This document shows positions 15,352 through 23,679 of a DNA stretch of 64,000 nucleotides, piece after piece (the stretch's first letter is position 1; each line of letters begins with the position of its first letter). This stretch comes from an uncultured Eubacteriales bacterium (GTDB taxonomy: Bacteria; Bacillota; Clostridia; Oscillospirales; CAG-272): NCBI GenBank assembly GCA_934476315.1, contig CAKSNQ010000003.1, forward strand, positions 1 through 64,000, written 5' to 3'. The notes beneath the pieces are model-generated. The model did not search any database, was not told the origin of the DNA, and worked only from the letters and a program-made list of their open reading frames with translations. Position numbers and translations under genes: made by a program.

Positions 15352-17961
15352 ATGAAATATTTACATGGTTGTGGGAAGAGGATGTGGGTGCGCGTGCTGG
15401 TTGGTGCGCTTCTCATGTGCCTTGTGTTGGGCATGACCGCGTGTAAGCCGACGACCCCCACGCCGCCTGACGGTGACGACAAACCGTCCGGGGACGTGAT
15501 TTCATTGTTTGCAGACGGTAAGATGACCTATTCGATCGTCCGCAGTGATACGGCAAACTCACAGATTTCCGGAGCCGCCTCGTCTTTGCACCTCGCGCTG
15601 ACCAAAGTGCTGGGGGTGGAGCGAAAGGCAATCACCATCAAGACCGACTGGGAGGATGACTATGACGCGGCGCGGATCAACGCGCAAAAGGAAATCCTTG
15701 TCGGTATGACCAATCGCCCCGAGAGCGCGCAGGTCAAGGATTCTCTGGACAAAGACCAGTTCGCTGTCCGTGTTGTCGGCAACAAAATCGTAATCATCGG
15801 CTGTGACGACAATCACACCGAGATGGCAGTCCGCTATTTTCTGAAAAATTACGGAGGGTATGACATGAGCACGGGAACTTTTGAAACACGTAACTCACTG
15901 GACATCTCTGCAAAGCTCGACGATACTAAGACCGAGGCATACATCCCGGTCGTGGAGGACAAGGACGCCGCGAAGATCGTGGATACCAAGTATACCACGG
16001 AGGATGTCGTCATTGCCGACATCATTGTGCAGGCGCCGGACTACGACGTAGACCCGACGGGCGAAAAAGACAGCTCGGAAGCGATCGACAAGGCGCTCAA
16101 GGATTGCGCCAAGCTCGGCGGCGGCACGGTGTTCCTCCCCGCGGGTAAATACCGCGTGACGAAGAGCATCACCATTCCCGCCTTTGTAACACTGCGCGGC
16201 GACTGGCAGGACCCGGACTACGGAGACGAGTACGGAACGATCATCCTCGCAACGCCGAAGAACAGCTATTCCGAGGTCACGGGGCTGTTCCTGCTGGGCG
16301 GCTCGTGCGGCGTCATTGGTCTGACGGTGTACTACCCCGAGCAGAAGAGCCTGACAAACGTTGTCCCGTATTCCTACACCTTCTACGAAACGGGTTGGAA
16401 TGCCGGAAACGGACATATGCTGGCGACCGTTAAGAACTGCACCATCATCAACGGCTACTACGGCGTGGGCGCTACGACGGACAGCTCCACGGGACACGAG
16501 CAGCTGACGATTTCCAACCTGAAGGGAACGTTCCTTGAGACGGGTATCAACATCGGCTATTCCTCCGACGTCGGAACCTGCACCAACATCACCATTTCGC
16601 CGCGCTACTGGGCGAAGTTCGCCAAGGCAATGGGATATACGGCTCCCACAGAAAAGGAGATTGCCGCTTATACCCGCGCCAACACCACGGCAATGAAGTT
16701 CTCCGACGTTGAGTGGACGCAGTTCACGCACGTCACGGTTTCGGATTGCAAGTATGGCATACATATCGTCCCCGCAAAGCGGATTCAGTTTGCCGGTGCG
16801 TTTTATGACACGGTCGTCCGCAACTGCGACATCGCGTTCCTGGCGGACAATATGGATAACCGTTGGGGCTCGGTCATTTCCGGATGCTACTTTGAGGGTA
16901 GCCAGTACGGGATGGTCAACAATTCCGGCGCCGTCATCAAGCTGGCGGGCACGACCGTCATCGGCGGACTTGTGGGCGACATCCTGGTAGATACCGACGA
17001 TGTGTCCGCATACCCGATTGATACCGGTAAATCCTACGTCAAGCCTGCCTCCAACCTGTATGTTGTCAACGCCGATAAGAAGGGCACCTCCGATATTTCC
17101 GTGGCGCTCCAGGCAGTGCTGGATGCCGCGGCACAGACCGGCGGCGTGGTTTACCTCCCCGCAGGCAACTACCGCCTCGATAAGCCCGTCAATGTCCCGG
17201 CCGGCGTGGAGCTGAGAGGAAGCTCCTCTGTGGCAACGCGCGAGCAGGCAGGCAGAAACGGCGGAACGCGTCTGCTGACCAAATACGGCGTAGGCATGGG
17301 CGAGGATGAGCGTGCGCTCATTACGCTTGCCGCAGGCGCCGGCGTCAATGGCCTGCACATCTGCTACGATACCAACGGCTCCTCGATCCGCGAGACGGCA
17401 TACGCGATTCGCGGAACCGGAAAGGACGTCTACGTAGTCAATACCTGCATCGTTTCGGCAGGACGCGGCGTGGATTTCTCGGATTGTAACAACCACTTCA
17501 TCAAGAAACTGACCAGCTTCTGCTTCATCAATGACATCCGCGCGGGCGGTACGGACGGTACCATCTGCGAATTCCTGCACAACGCCACCGTGCGTATGCG
17601 TATCGGCTTCACCACGACCTACGACGAGGACCCCAACTACAAAGATGCTAACTACGTCGCGCGCGATACCAACACGACGATCGAGCTGATCGGCGCCAAG
17701 AACGAGCGCGTGTGGAGCGTGTTCTCCTACGGTGTGGCGCATATGATGAAGGCAACCAACAGCACGGGCACGCTGGTCGTCAATATGGGAACGGATAATA
17801 TCGGCGACAACACCGCGCAGATGGTCGTTTTCGGCGGCGATTACACGGGTCTGAACATGATGCGCTATAACGGTCATTCGATCGACATCGAAAACGGCGC
17901 AAAGGTCAAACTGTACAGCCGTCTGGCAATCTGGGACAAGAGCGAAGGCAATATCAAATAA
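15352..17961 (+). CDS. Lipoprotein with two pectate-lyase-3-type beta-helix domains
   Basis: 869-aa secreted lipoprotein. The signal peptide ends in a lipobox (LGMTAC, Cys about residue 30), then a Pro/Thr linker. A short N-terminal domain (about 45-170) is followed by two beta-helix modules. Each opens with the same signature: GGGTVFLPAGKYRVTKSI near 255 and GGVVYLPAGNYRLDKPV near 597. Both are followed by a LRG turn. This is typical of pectate lyase/GH28-like polysaccharide-active proteins. Catalytic residues cannot be assigned, so it may bind rather than cut glycans. ATG 15352 has AGGAGG 5 nt upstream. A minisatellite lies downstream. Confidence 0.75.
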   Translation: MKYLHGCGKRMWVRVLVGALLMCLVLGMTACKPTTPTPPDGDDKPSGDVISLFADGKMTYSIVRSDTANSQISGAASSLHLALTKVLGVERKAITIKTDWEDDYDAARINAQKEILVGMTNRPESAQVKDSLDKDQFAVRVVGNKIVIIGCDDNHTEMAVRYFLKNYGGYDMSTGTFETRNSLDISAKLDDTKTEAYIPVVEDKDAAKIVDTKYTTEDVVIADIIVQAPDYDVDPTGEKDSSEAIDKALKDCAKLGGGTVFLPAGKYRVTKSITIPAFVTLRGDWQDPDYGDEYGTIILATPKNSYSEVTGLFLLGGSCGVIGLTVYYPEQKSLTNVVPYSYTFYETGWNAGNGHMLATVKNCTIINGYYGVGATTDSSTGHEQLTISNLKGTFLETGINIGYSSDVGTCTNITISPRYWAKFAKAMGYTAPTEKEIAAYTRANTTAMKFSDVEWTQFTHVTVSDCKYGIHIVPAKRIQFAGAFYDTVVRNCDIAFLADNMDNRWGSVISGCYFEGSQYGMVNNSGAVIKLAGTTVIGGLVGDILVDTDDVSAYPIDTGKSYVKPASNLYVVNADKKGTSDISVALQAVLDAAAQTGGVVYLPAGNYRLDKPVNVPAGVELRGSSSVATREQAGRNGGTRLLTKYGVGMGEDERALITLAAGAGVNGLHICYDTNGSSIRETAYAIRGTGKDVYVVNTCIVSAGRGVDFSDCNNHFIKKLTSFCFINDIRAGGTDGTICEFLHNATVRMRIGFTTTYDEDPNYKDANYVARDTNTTIELIGAKNERVWSVFSYGVAHMMKATNSTGTLVVNMGTDNIGDNTAQMVVFGGDYTGLNMMRYNGHSIDIENGAKVKLYSRLAIWDKSEGNIK

Positions 17962-18049
17962 TTCAGACGAATTTCAAAAAAGCGGGAAATCGGCAACGGT
18001 TTCCCTCTTTTTGACCGGAGGAGCATCCCGGTGCGTTCCGCGCCTCTCT

Positions 18050-18330
18050 GCGACGGCGACCGCGGTAGGGAAGCGGGGGCGAAGAATTGCGACATCTGGC
18101 GTCGGACCGCGGTAGGGAAGCGAGAGCGGAGAATTGCGACATCTGGCGTCGGACCGCGGTAGGGAAGCGGGGGCGAAGAATTGCGACATCTGGCGTCGGA
18201 CCGCGGTAGGGAAGCGAGGGCGGAGAATTTCGACATTTGGTGTCGGACCGCGGTAGGGAAGCGGGGGCGGAGAATTTCGACATTTGGTGTCGGACCGCGG
18301 CAGGGAAGTGAGAGCGGCGACTTGCGCGCC
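18050..18330 (+). repeat. 47-bp tandem repeat array (minisatellite)
   Basis: CGCGGTAGGG (the last copy reads CGCGGCAGGG) recurs at 18061, 18108, 18155, 18202, 18249 and 18296, exactly 47 bp apart. Two sub-types alternate in the unit centre (GCGACATCTGGCG and TCGACATTTGGTG). The period is not a multiple of three, and neither strand gives a plausible gene. The array fills most of the gap between the lipoprotein gene and recG (17962-18408). Confidence 0.92.
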
Positions 18331-18408
18331 CAACGCCCAAAAGCGCTGAAAGGCAAGCCCCATCGGGCTTCGGTTGCTTCCGGCGTTCAACTTTAGAAGG
18401 AGGAGGTC

Positions 18409-20667
18409 ATGAAAGTGCAGGATGGGACATGGGAAACCGCGCCCCTGACGTCGTTGCGCGGTGTCGGGAAGGCGCGGGAGGAGGCGTATGCCCGGTTGCA
18501 CATTCACACGTTGGGAGAACTGCTCGCACACTATCCGCGGGCGTACGAAAACCGCGGTGCAGTCCGACCGCTCTCCGAAACGACACCGGACGAAAAATGC
18601 GCGACGGTCCTGACCGTCGCGACCGAGCCGCGCGTCAGCATGATCCGCCATGGAAAAACGCGGATGACATTGCTCAAATTCCGCGCCTTTGACGAGAGTG
18701 CGAGTTGTGAAATCACCTATTTTAATCAGGAATATCTGAAATCACAGTTTTCTCCGGGCGCTGTTTTCCGCTTCTACGGGAAGGTGGAAAAAGTGGGCAA
18801 CCGCTATTTCATGGGTGCGCCCGCCTGCGAACGTGTCCCGGTAGGCGGCGAGGGGACATTGCCCGCGCTGATTCCGGTCTATCGCCTGACGCCGGGATTA
18901 TCTCAAAAACAGGTCTCCGAGCACATGCGTGCGGCTCTGCGTCTGTACGCAACCTCGTCGGCGGACGATCCGCTCCCGAGTACGCTTCGAACCCCGCGCG
19001 GGCTTTGCGTGCTGTCCTACGCCCTGCAACAAATTCATTGCCCACAGAGCGTGGAGGCGCTGACCGTCGCCAAGCGCCGCCTGATTTACGATGAATTTTT
19101 CCTGTTTGCGCTGGGACTTGCCGCCTCCCGCAAACGCGCGCGGGACAAGTCTGCGCCTGTGTGCGGGAACGGCGACCCAAGCCCGTTGCTTGCGCGCCTG
19201 CCATACGCATTGACCGGCGCACAGCGGACAGCCATTGAGGACATCCGCGCGGATATGGCGCGAGGTGTTCCGATGCGCCGCATGGTGATCGGCGACGTGG
19301 GGTGCGGAAAGACCGTCGTTGCCGCCGCTGCTATGTTGTTTGCCGTTCAGAGCGGACGGCAGGCGGCTCTCATGGCGCCGACGGAAATCCTTGCGCGTCA
19401 GCACGCCGCGGAGCTCGAGAAATGGTTCTCTCCCTTGGGCATCCGCACGGAGCTTTTGATTGGCACCACGCCCGCGGCGAGAAAACGGGCAATCAAGGCG
19501 GCGCTTGCGTCATCCGACCGGACCGCGCGACTGCCAATCGTGGTCGGCACCCAGGCACTGCTGGTGGAGGGCGTGGAGTTCTTTGCCCCCGGCTTGATCG
19601 TGACCGATGAACAGCATCGCTTCGGTGTGGAGCAACGGGCGCTCCTTTCCGAAAAGGGGCAGAGCGCGCATGTTCTGGTCATGAGTGCGACCCCCATCCC
19701 GCGCTCCCTTGCGCTGGGGCTGTATGGCGACCTGGACATTTCCTATATCCATGAAATGCCGCCCGGCAGACAGTGCGTCGAGACGTACGTGGTGGACGAG
19801 AGCTACCGCGACCGTCTGTGCACGTTTATTTCCGCGCAGGTGCACGACGGCGGGCAGGTGTATGTTGTGTGCCCGGCGATCAGCGCGGAAAAAGAAGATG
19901 AGAGCGAGGGGGCGGGAAACGCCGGCGCGTCGGGAAACTTGACAGATGCAGAGGAGGATGCGTGGGAGCAGGGGGTTCCGCTTTCCGCCTTTTCGGTGCG
20001 GCAGGGCGCGTCCGCGCCGTTGCAGGAAGCCGTCGCGCCGCAGAGAAAGGTGCGGCTTCTGTCGGCAATCGAGCACACGCAAACGCTCAGGGAGCGGTTG
20101 CCGGGGGTCTCGGTGGACTGCCTGCACGGGAAGATGAAGCCGACGGAAAAGGACGCCATCATGCGGCGGTTTGTCAGCGGCGAGACGCAGGTGCTGGTCT
20201 CCACGACGGTGATCGAGGTCGGCGTCAACGTCCCCAACGCGTGCCTGATGGTGATTGAAAACGCGGAGCGCTTCGGGCTTTCCCAGCTTCATCAGTTGCG
20301 CGGACGGGTCGGGCGCGGCAAGCGGAAAAGCTACTGTGTCCTGGTGCGGGGCGATGCGGCGGAGGGGGAAAGCGCCCGTCGCCGATTGGAAATTATGCGC
20401 CGGGAGCACGACGGATTTGCCATCGCAAAACAGGACCTTGCCCTGCGCGGCCCGGGAGATTTTTTGCGGGGGCAGGAGGACGGCATCCGACAGAGCGGCG
20501 GGGTGCAGTTCCGGCTGGCAGACCAGTGCGACGACGAGTCGTTGATGCAGGAGGCAATGGAGGACGCGCGGGAATTGCTTGGCGCGGACGCGGACCTGTC
20601 CTGTCACAGCGGGCTTCGCCGCCGGATGGAAGCGCTGTTTTCCATTGACCCCGATGTGCTTAACTGA
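18409..20667 (+). CDS. recG: ATP-dependent DNA helicase RecG
   Basis: Remodels stalled replication forks and branched DNA. The 752-aa protein has an N-terminal helix-hairpin-like LRGVGKAREEAYARLHIHTL and OB-fold wedge domain. Walker A is GDVGCGKTVVAAA, motif II DEQHRFGVEQR, then MSATPIPRSLALGLYGDLD and VSTTVIEVGVNVPNA, with QLRGRVGRG in domain 2. It is some 60-70 aa longer than usual. An acidic/Ala-rich insertion (about 492-548, EKEDESEGAGNAGASG on) lies inside helicase domain 2. ATG 18409 follows AAGGAGGAGG. A terminator hairpin lies at 20896. Confidence 0.95.
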   Translation: MKVQDGTWETAPLTSLRGVGKAREEAYARLHIHTLGELLAHYPRAYENRGAVRPLSETTPDEKCATVLTVATEPRVSMIRHGKTRMTLLKFRAFDESASCEITYFNQEYLKSQFSPGAVFRFYGKVEKVGNRYFMGAPACERVPVGGEGTLPALIPVYRLTPGLSQKQVSEHMRAALRLYATSSADDPLPSTLRTPRGLCVLSYALQQIHCPQSVEALTVAKRRLIYDEFFLFALGLAASRKRARDKSAPVCGNGDPSPLLARLPYALTGAQRTAIEDIRADMARGVPMRRMVIGDVGCGKTVVAAAAMLFAVQSGRQAALMAPTEILARQHAAELEKWFSPLGIRTELLIGTTPAARKRAIKAALASSDRTARLPIVVGTQALLVEGVEFFAPGLIVTDEQHRFGVEQRALLSEKGQSAHVLVMSATPIPRSLALGLYGDLDISYIHEMPPGRQCVETYVVDESYRDRLCTFISAQVHDGGQVYVVCPAISAEKEDESEGAGNAGASGNLTDAEEDAWEQGVPLSAFSVRQGASAPLQEAVAPQRKVRLLSAIEHTQTLRERLPGVSVDCLHGKMKPTEKDAIMRRFVSGETQVLVSTTVIEVGVNVPNACLMVIENAERFGLSQLHQLRGRVGRGKRKSYCVLVRGDAAEGESARRRLEIMRREHDGFAIAKQDLALRGPGDFLRGQEDGIRQSGGVQFRLADQCDDESLMQEAMEDARELLGADADLSCHSGLRRRMEALFSIDPDVLN

Positions 20668-20724
20668 ATCTTTGCGAAAAAGTTCAACCGGATGCGAATC
20701 ATAAATTCACCGACCGAAAAAAGA

Positions 20725-20939
20725 AAAAAAGGGCTGGCGCACAAAGCGCGTCAACCCGGAAAATTCCGGGAAGTCACAGCTCGGCGGCACAGTGTCGCCG
20801 TTTTTCACCGGAAAAATCGAAAAGTTCGAAAGATGAAAACAGACAAAACGACCAACATCGCACAAAAACGACAAAAGCCTGACCTGTATTTTTGAGGGGC
20901 TGTTAAAAAACACCGAGTTTTTTAACAGCCCCCTTTTCT
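20725..20939 (-). repeat. Copy 3 of dispersed two-hairpin element, also the recG terminator
   Basis: Read on the minus strand: hairpin GGGGGCTGTTAAAAAAC...GTTTTTTAACAGCCCC (20896-20933), the conserved core (about 20776-20890), then a second hairpin at about 20728-20757 followed by a T7 run. On the plus strand the first hairpin is followed by TTTTCTC and should terminate recG. The core aligns with copies near 1, 13.83 and 47.13 kb. Confidence 0.7.
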
Positions 20940-21089
20940 CTTTGCGTGCTATACATGTCGCATTGTGCCTGTACACGAGTGTGCATTGGCGCACTTGTCG
21001 ATTCCGGTGGTCAGTTCAGTGGCTCCGAGGGTTTTCGCTCCGGAACTTCCGTCCGGTCATTCCGTCCTTTGTGGCGGTTGTGGTTCGGC

Positions 21090-21356
21090 TCAGTCTCTGT
21101 GCATCGGAGAGAGCGCGGACAGCATGGACGACACAGCGGCGACCGTCAGCATGATCGCGCCGACGATGGCAATGACGCGGATGAGCGGCACGGTGCAGTC
21201 GTGGTCAAACTTCATTGCCCAGAGAGGATCGTGACCGTGCGCGCGTTTGAACAAACCGCATCGGCAGTGAATCGAATGGCGAATGACGGGCGCCCGCACA
21301 GCGTCGCGAATCTTGCGACCCTCACGGCACATACAGCGGCTCCATTTTCTTTTCAT
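21090..21356 (-). CDS. Small membrane protein with Cys/His cluster, hypothetical
   Basis: 88-aa product, low certainty. The N terminus is basic with Cys pairs (CMC near 8-10, CRC near 31-33) and several His. The C terminus has one hydrophobic helix (PLIRVIAIVGAIMLTVAAVS). AAAGGAATACAGGA precedes two possible starts; the second ATG (21356) is spaced better. It lies 121 bp downstream of the carbohydrate-binding lipoprotein gene on the same strand. The Cys/His pattern could bind metal, but no family is recognised. Confidence 0.4.
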   Translation of the reverse strand: MKRKWSRCMCREGRKIRDAVRAPVIRHSIHCRCGLFKRAHGHDPLWAMKFDHDCTVPLIRVIAIVGAIMLTVAAVSSMLSALSPMHRD

Positions 21357-21477
21357 CGTCATGTCCTGTATTCCTTTTATCGCTGGACCTTGACAGAGCG
21401 TATCACGCTCCGTCGATAATAGTGTGTCCGCGCGCTCTCCGTTCCATGCGGGCGGCGCAGGAAAGGTCGCTGGCAGG

Positions 21478-22488
21478 TCAGTTGTTTTTTGTCAAAATGC
21501 GAACGGAGACGGAAATATTGCCGTCGCAGTTGACCGCTTTTCCGCCGACCGAAACGGCGATCTCGCCGTTGGTTATGACGATTTCGCGGCTTGCCTGAAA
21601 AGCATCGTCGGACGCGGTAATGGAAATGTTTCCGCCGCGGATGGTCAGGATGCCTTTTTTTGCTCCGGTATTGTCGGTTTTGATACCGTCGTGACAGCGT
21701 GTGACAGTGATGTCGCCCCCCTCGATCGTCACACGGTCGTTGCCCTTGATGGCGTTGTTCACTGCGCGGATGCGGTATGTTCCATCTTCGATTTTCAGAT
21801 GCTTACGACAGCCGATGCCGTTGTTGGCGTTCCCTTGAATACGCAGGACCCCGTCGCCGCGAAGCGTCAGATCGGTCGCGGCATACAGGCAGGCGTTGGG
21901 TTTGGTTTCGCCCTGCACGTAGACATAACTGCGCGCGTCGATCAGACGGTTTTGCGAATCGGGCGCCAGGAGGATGACCGCGCTTTGCGCCTGCTTTATG
22001 TAGAGCGGGGCGGAAGTGGAACAGCTCGCCTGCCAGTTGTCCAGAATGAGCGTCACCGCCTGCCGGGAGGAAAGCGAAACGCAGAGTTGTCCGTCGTCCA
22101 GCGTCCCGGTAAGGCGATAGGTTCCCGGCTTGACGATGGTGTAGACCGTGTCGGTTTCCTCGTGTTGCAGGGCGCGCTCGTCAGAGGAGACACAGCTTTT
22201 CCCGTCAAATATCAGAAGAATTTCCCCCGATGGGCGGCTGTCCGCGCAGGCGGGAAGAAAGCATAGGCACAGGCAAAAGAGGGCGCACAGTGAGAGAAGG
22301 CGGCGGAAGTCGGGTCGATTGGGGCAGTCATGGCGGTCGTGACGATCGGGGCGACGGTGGTAGTTGAGGGCACGGGCGTTGTTGCAGTTGAGGGCGCGGG
22401 CATCATTGCCTCCGGGGGCGCGGCGGTAGTCGCTGTCGCCGCAATCGCTCAGGGGGCGCCTACGAGGAAAAAAACGGGGCGTATGCAT
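21478..22488 (-). CDS. Cthe_2159-type carbohydrate-binding lipoprotein (PF14262)
   Basis: 336-aa surface protein. After the signal region (lipobox LPAC, Cys near 80), repeated beta-helix rungs follow: PGTYRLTGTLDDGQLCVSL, VTLILDNWQASCSTSAPLYI, LTLRGDGVLRIQGNANNGIG, KGNDRVTIEGGDITVT, DGIKTDNTGAKKGILTIRGG and ASDDAFQASREI. This matches the Cthe_2159 beta-helix family, reported to bind cellulose or pectin-like sugars with calcium. AAAGGAG sits before ATG 22488. That start leaves about 60 odd Arg/Asp/Asn-rich residues with internal repeats (RALNCNNARALNYHRR) before the hydrophobic core, so translation may start later. Confidence 0.75.
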   Translation of the reverse strand: MHTPRFFPRRRPLSDCGDSDYRRAPGGNDARALNCNNARALNYHRRPDRHDRHDCPNRPDFRRLLSLCALFCLCLCFLPACADSRPSGEILLIFDGKSCVSSDERALQHEETDTVYTIVKPGTYRLTGTLDDGQLCVSLSSRQAVTLILDNWQASCSTSAPLYIKQAQSAVILLAPDSQNRLIDARSYVYVQGETKPNACLYAATDLTLRGDGVLRIQGNANNGIGCRKHLKIEDGTYRIRAVNNAIKGNDRVTIEGGDITVTRCHDGIKTDNTGAKKGILTIRGGNISITASDDAFQASREIVITNGEIAVSVGGKAVNCDGNISVSVRILTKNN

Positions 22489-22527
22489 GGGAAATCTCCT
22501 TTCTGCGGCGGCGTGTATTGCTCTGAT

Positions 22528-22559
22528 AAAAAGAAAGGCGGACGAAAGTTTCGCCCGCC
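22528..22559 (-). terminator. Terminator of the VanY-like gene
   Basis: Minus strand: GGCGGGCGAAA pairs with TTTCGTCCGCC, followed by TTTCTTTTT, immediately after the stop codon. Confidence 0.85.
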
Positions 22560-22567
22560 TCCGGTTT

Positions 22568-23581
22568 TCAGGAGAGTGTAACAGTGATGATGAAGCCGCT
22601 TTCGTTATCTCCGGAAACGGTGTAGGGATCGTTTTCGGGAACGGGAATCTTGGTGTTCTCGCCGGTAGCGGGGACGTAGTAGATCCGGTAGTCGTTGCCG
22701 TCGTCGCCGGTCATGGACAGCGCAGTCGTCTCACCGGCGGAGTACCCGCGCAGGTAGGTGAGATATTCCTCCAGGCACATATCGTTCTGCTTCATGATGT
22801 AAGCGTGGATGTAGCCGACGTAGCGGAAGCATTCCTCGTAGTCGGACACGCCGGTGATTGCCGACTTGGTGGCAGGGTAGCGCACGACGAAGCCGTAGCG
22901 GTAGCAGTTTTCATAGAGCCAGTTGTAGTCCTCCGAGGAGGAGAGGGCGAGCGTTTTGCCCTGCGCGTTAAGCACGTTGAGGGCAACGCAAAGCCCGGTG
23001 TGATGCTCGCTGTACCCACCCTTGGTCGCGGTGTTCAGGGCATCCTGCTGTTCCTTGGAGCGGTAGGCGGTCTTAACCTGGACATCGGAGTGACCGCTGA
23101 CCTCCGCGAAGTCCGTCAGCATGCGATCCAGCGCACCGAAGGCGTCCTTGTCCAGCTGAAGTGTGGCGTCGCGCAGCTGGTAATTCTTCCCCAGCGTTTT
23201 TGCGGCGACCAGCGAATTGTACATGTTCACGAGACGCACATTGGTGGCGGGGAAGTGGTAGACGTGCGTGGCGTTGACCGGAATCAGCATGCCTTCGTTG
23301 ATTTTCGCGGCAGGCATGTCTACGGTGAGAGGCGTGGGGGAGGGATCGGTCTGGTCGCCCGGGTCATCGGGGTTCTCCGGGTTTTTGGTGTCGTCCTGCT
23401 TTGAGCCGGGATCGTCGTGGTCCTTGGGCTTTTGCACGGATTTTACGGCGCCGGTAATCATCATGGCGAGGAAAATCACCAGAATCAGCGCGAAGGTTGC
23501 CACGATTGCCAGCAGTACACGGCTTTGAGTGCGTGCCCGGTTGGAAGAGGTTTGCATAGCTTGTACCTGCGGCTTCCGCAT
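22568..23581 (-). CDS. VanY-like D,D-carboxypeptidase fold with lost catalytic residues
   Basis: 337-aa membrane-anchored extracellular protein: transmembrane helix about 22-43, acidic Pro/Asp linker 50-85, then a peptidase M15B (VanY/DacB) fold. Family landmarks kept: TAYRSKEQQ (171-179), SEHHTGL (191-197), FRYVG (252-256), and YIMKQNDMCLEEYLTYL. But the zinc-ligand Asp expected after SEHxTGLxV is Ala200, and the usual E-P-W-H before RYVG reads Y-E-E-C, so catalytic Glu and zinc His are missing. It is likely a binding-only pseudo-enzyme or has altered metal use. AAAGGAG lies 8 nt before ATG 23581. Confidence 0.75.
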   Translation of the reverse strand: MRKPQVQAMQTSSNRARTQSRVLLAIVATFALILVIFLAMMITGAVKSVQKPKDHDDPGSKQDDTKNPENPDDPGDQTDPSPTPLTVDMPAAKINEGMLIPVNATHVYHFPATNVRLVNMYNSLVAAKTLGKNYQLRDATLQLDKDAFGALDRMLTDFAEVSGHSDVQVKTAYRSKEQQDALNTATKGGYSEHHTGLCVALNVLNAQGKTLALSSSEDYNWLYENCYRYGFVVRYPATKSAITGVSDYEECFRYVGYIHAYIMKQNDMCLEEYLTYLRGYSAGETTALSMTGDDGNDYRIYYVPATGENTKIPVPENDPYTVSGDNESGFIITVTLS

Positions 23582-23616
23582 CAGCGAAAGCTCCTTTCAG
23601 TAGTTTTGACAGAACA

Positions 23617-23653
23617 GGGAGGAAAAAGCCCTGATTCCGAGTCATTTCCTCCC
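23617..23653 (-). terminator. Hairpin between pnp and the VanY-like gene
   Basis: GGGAGGAAA pairs with TTTCCTCCC over a 19-nt loop; probable pnp terminator or attenuator, since the T-run is weak. Confidence 0.55.
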
Positions 23654-23679
23654 TTGGTTGTATTCCGGTGTGCGTGCGA

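Noticed and set aside
18050..18330. CRISPR array
   Set aside because: Units are contiguous with a fixed 47-bp period and no unique spacers, and no cas genes are present.
20946..21419. 157-aa plus-strand protein opposite the small membrane gene
   Set aside because: Residue composition looks random, there is no RBS, and the minus-strand frame has a better membrane helix and an RBS.
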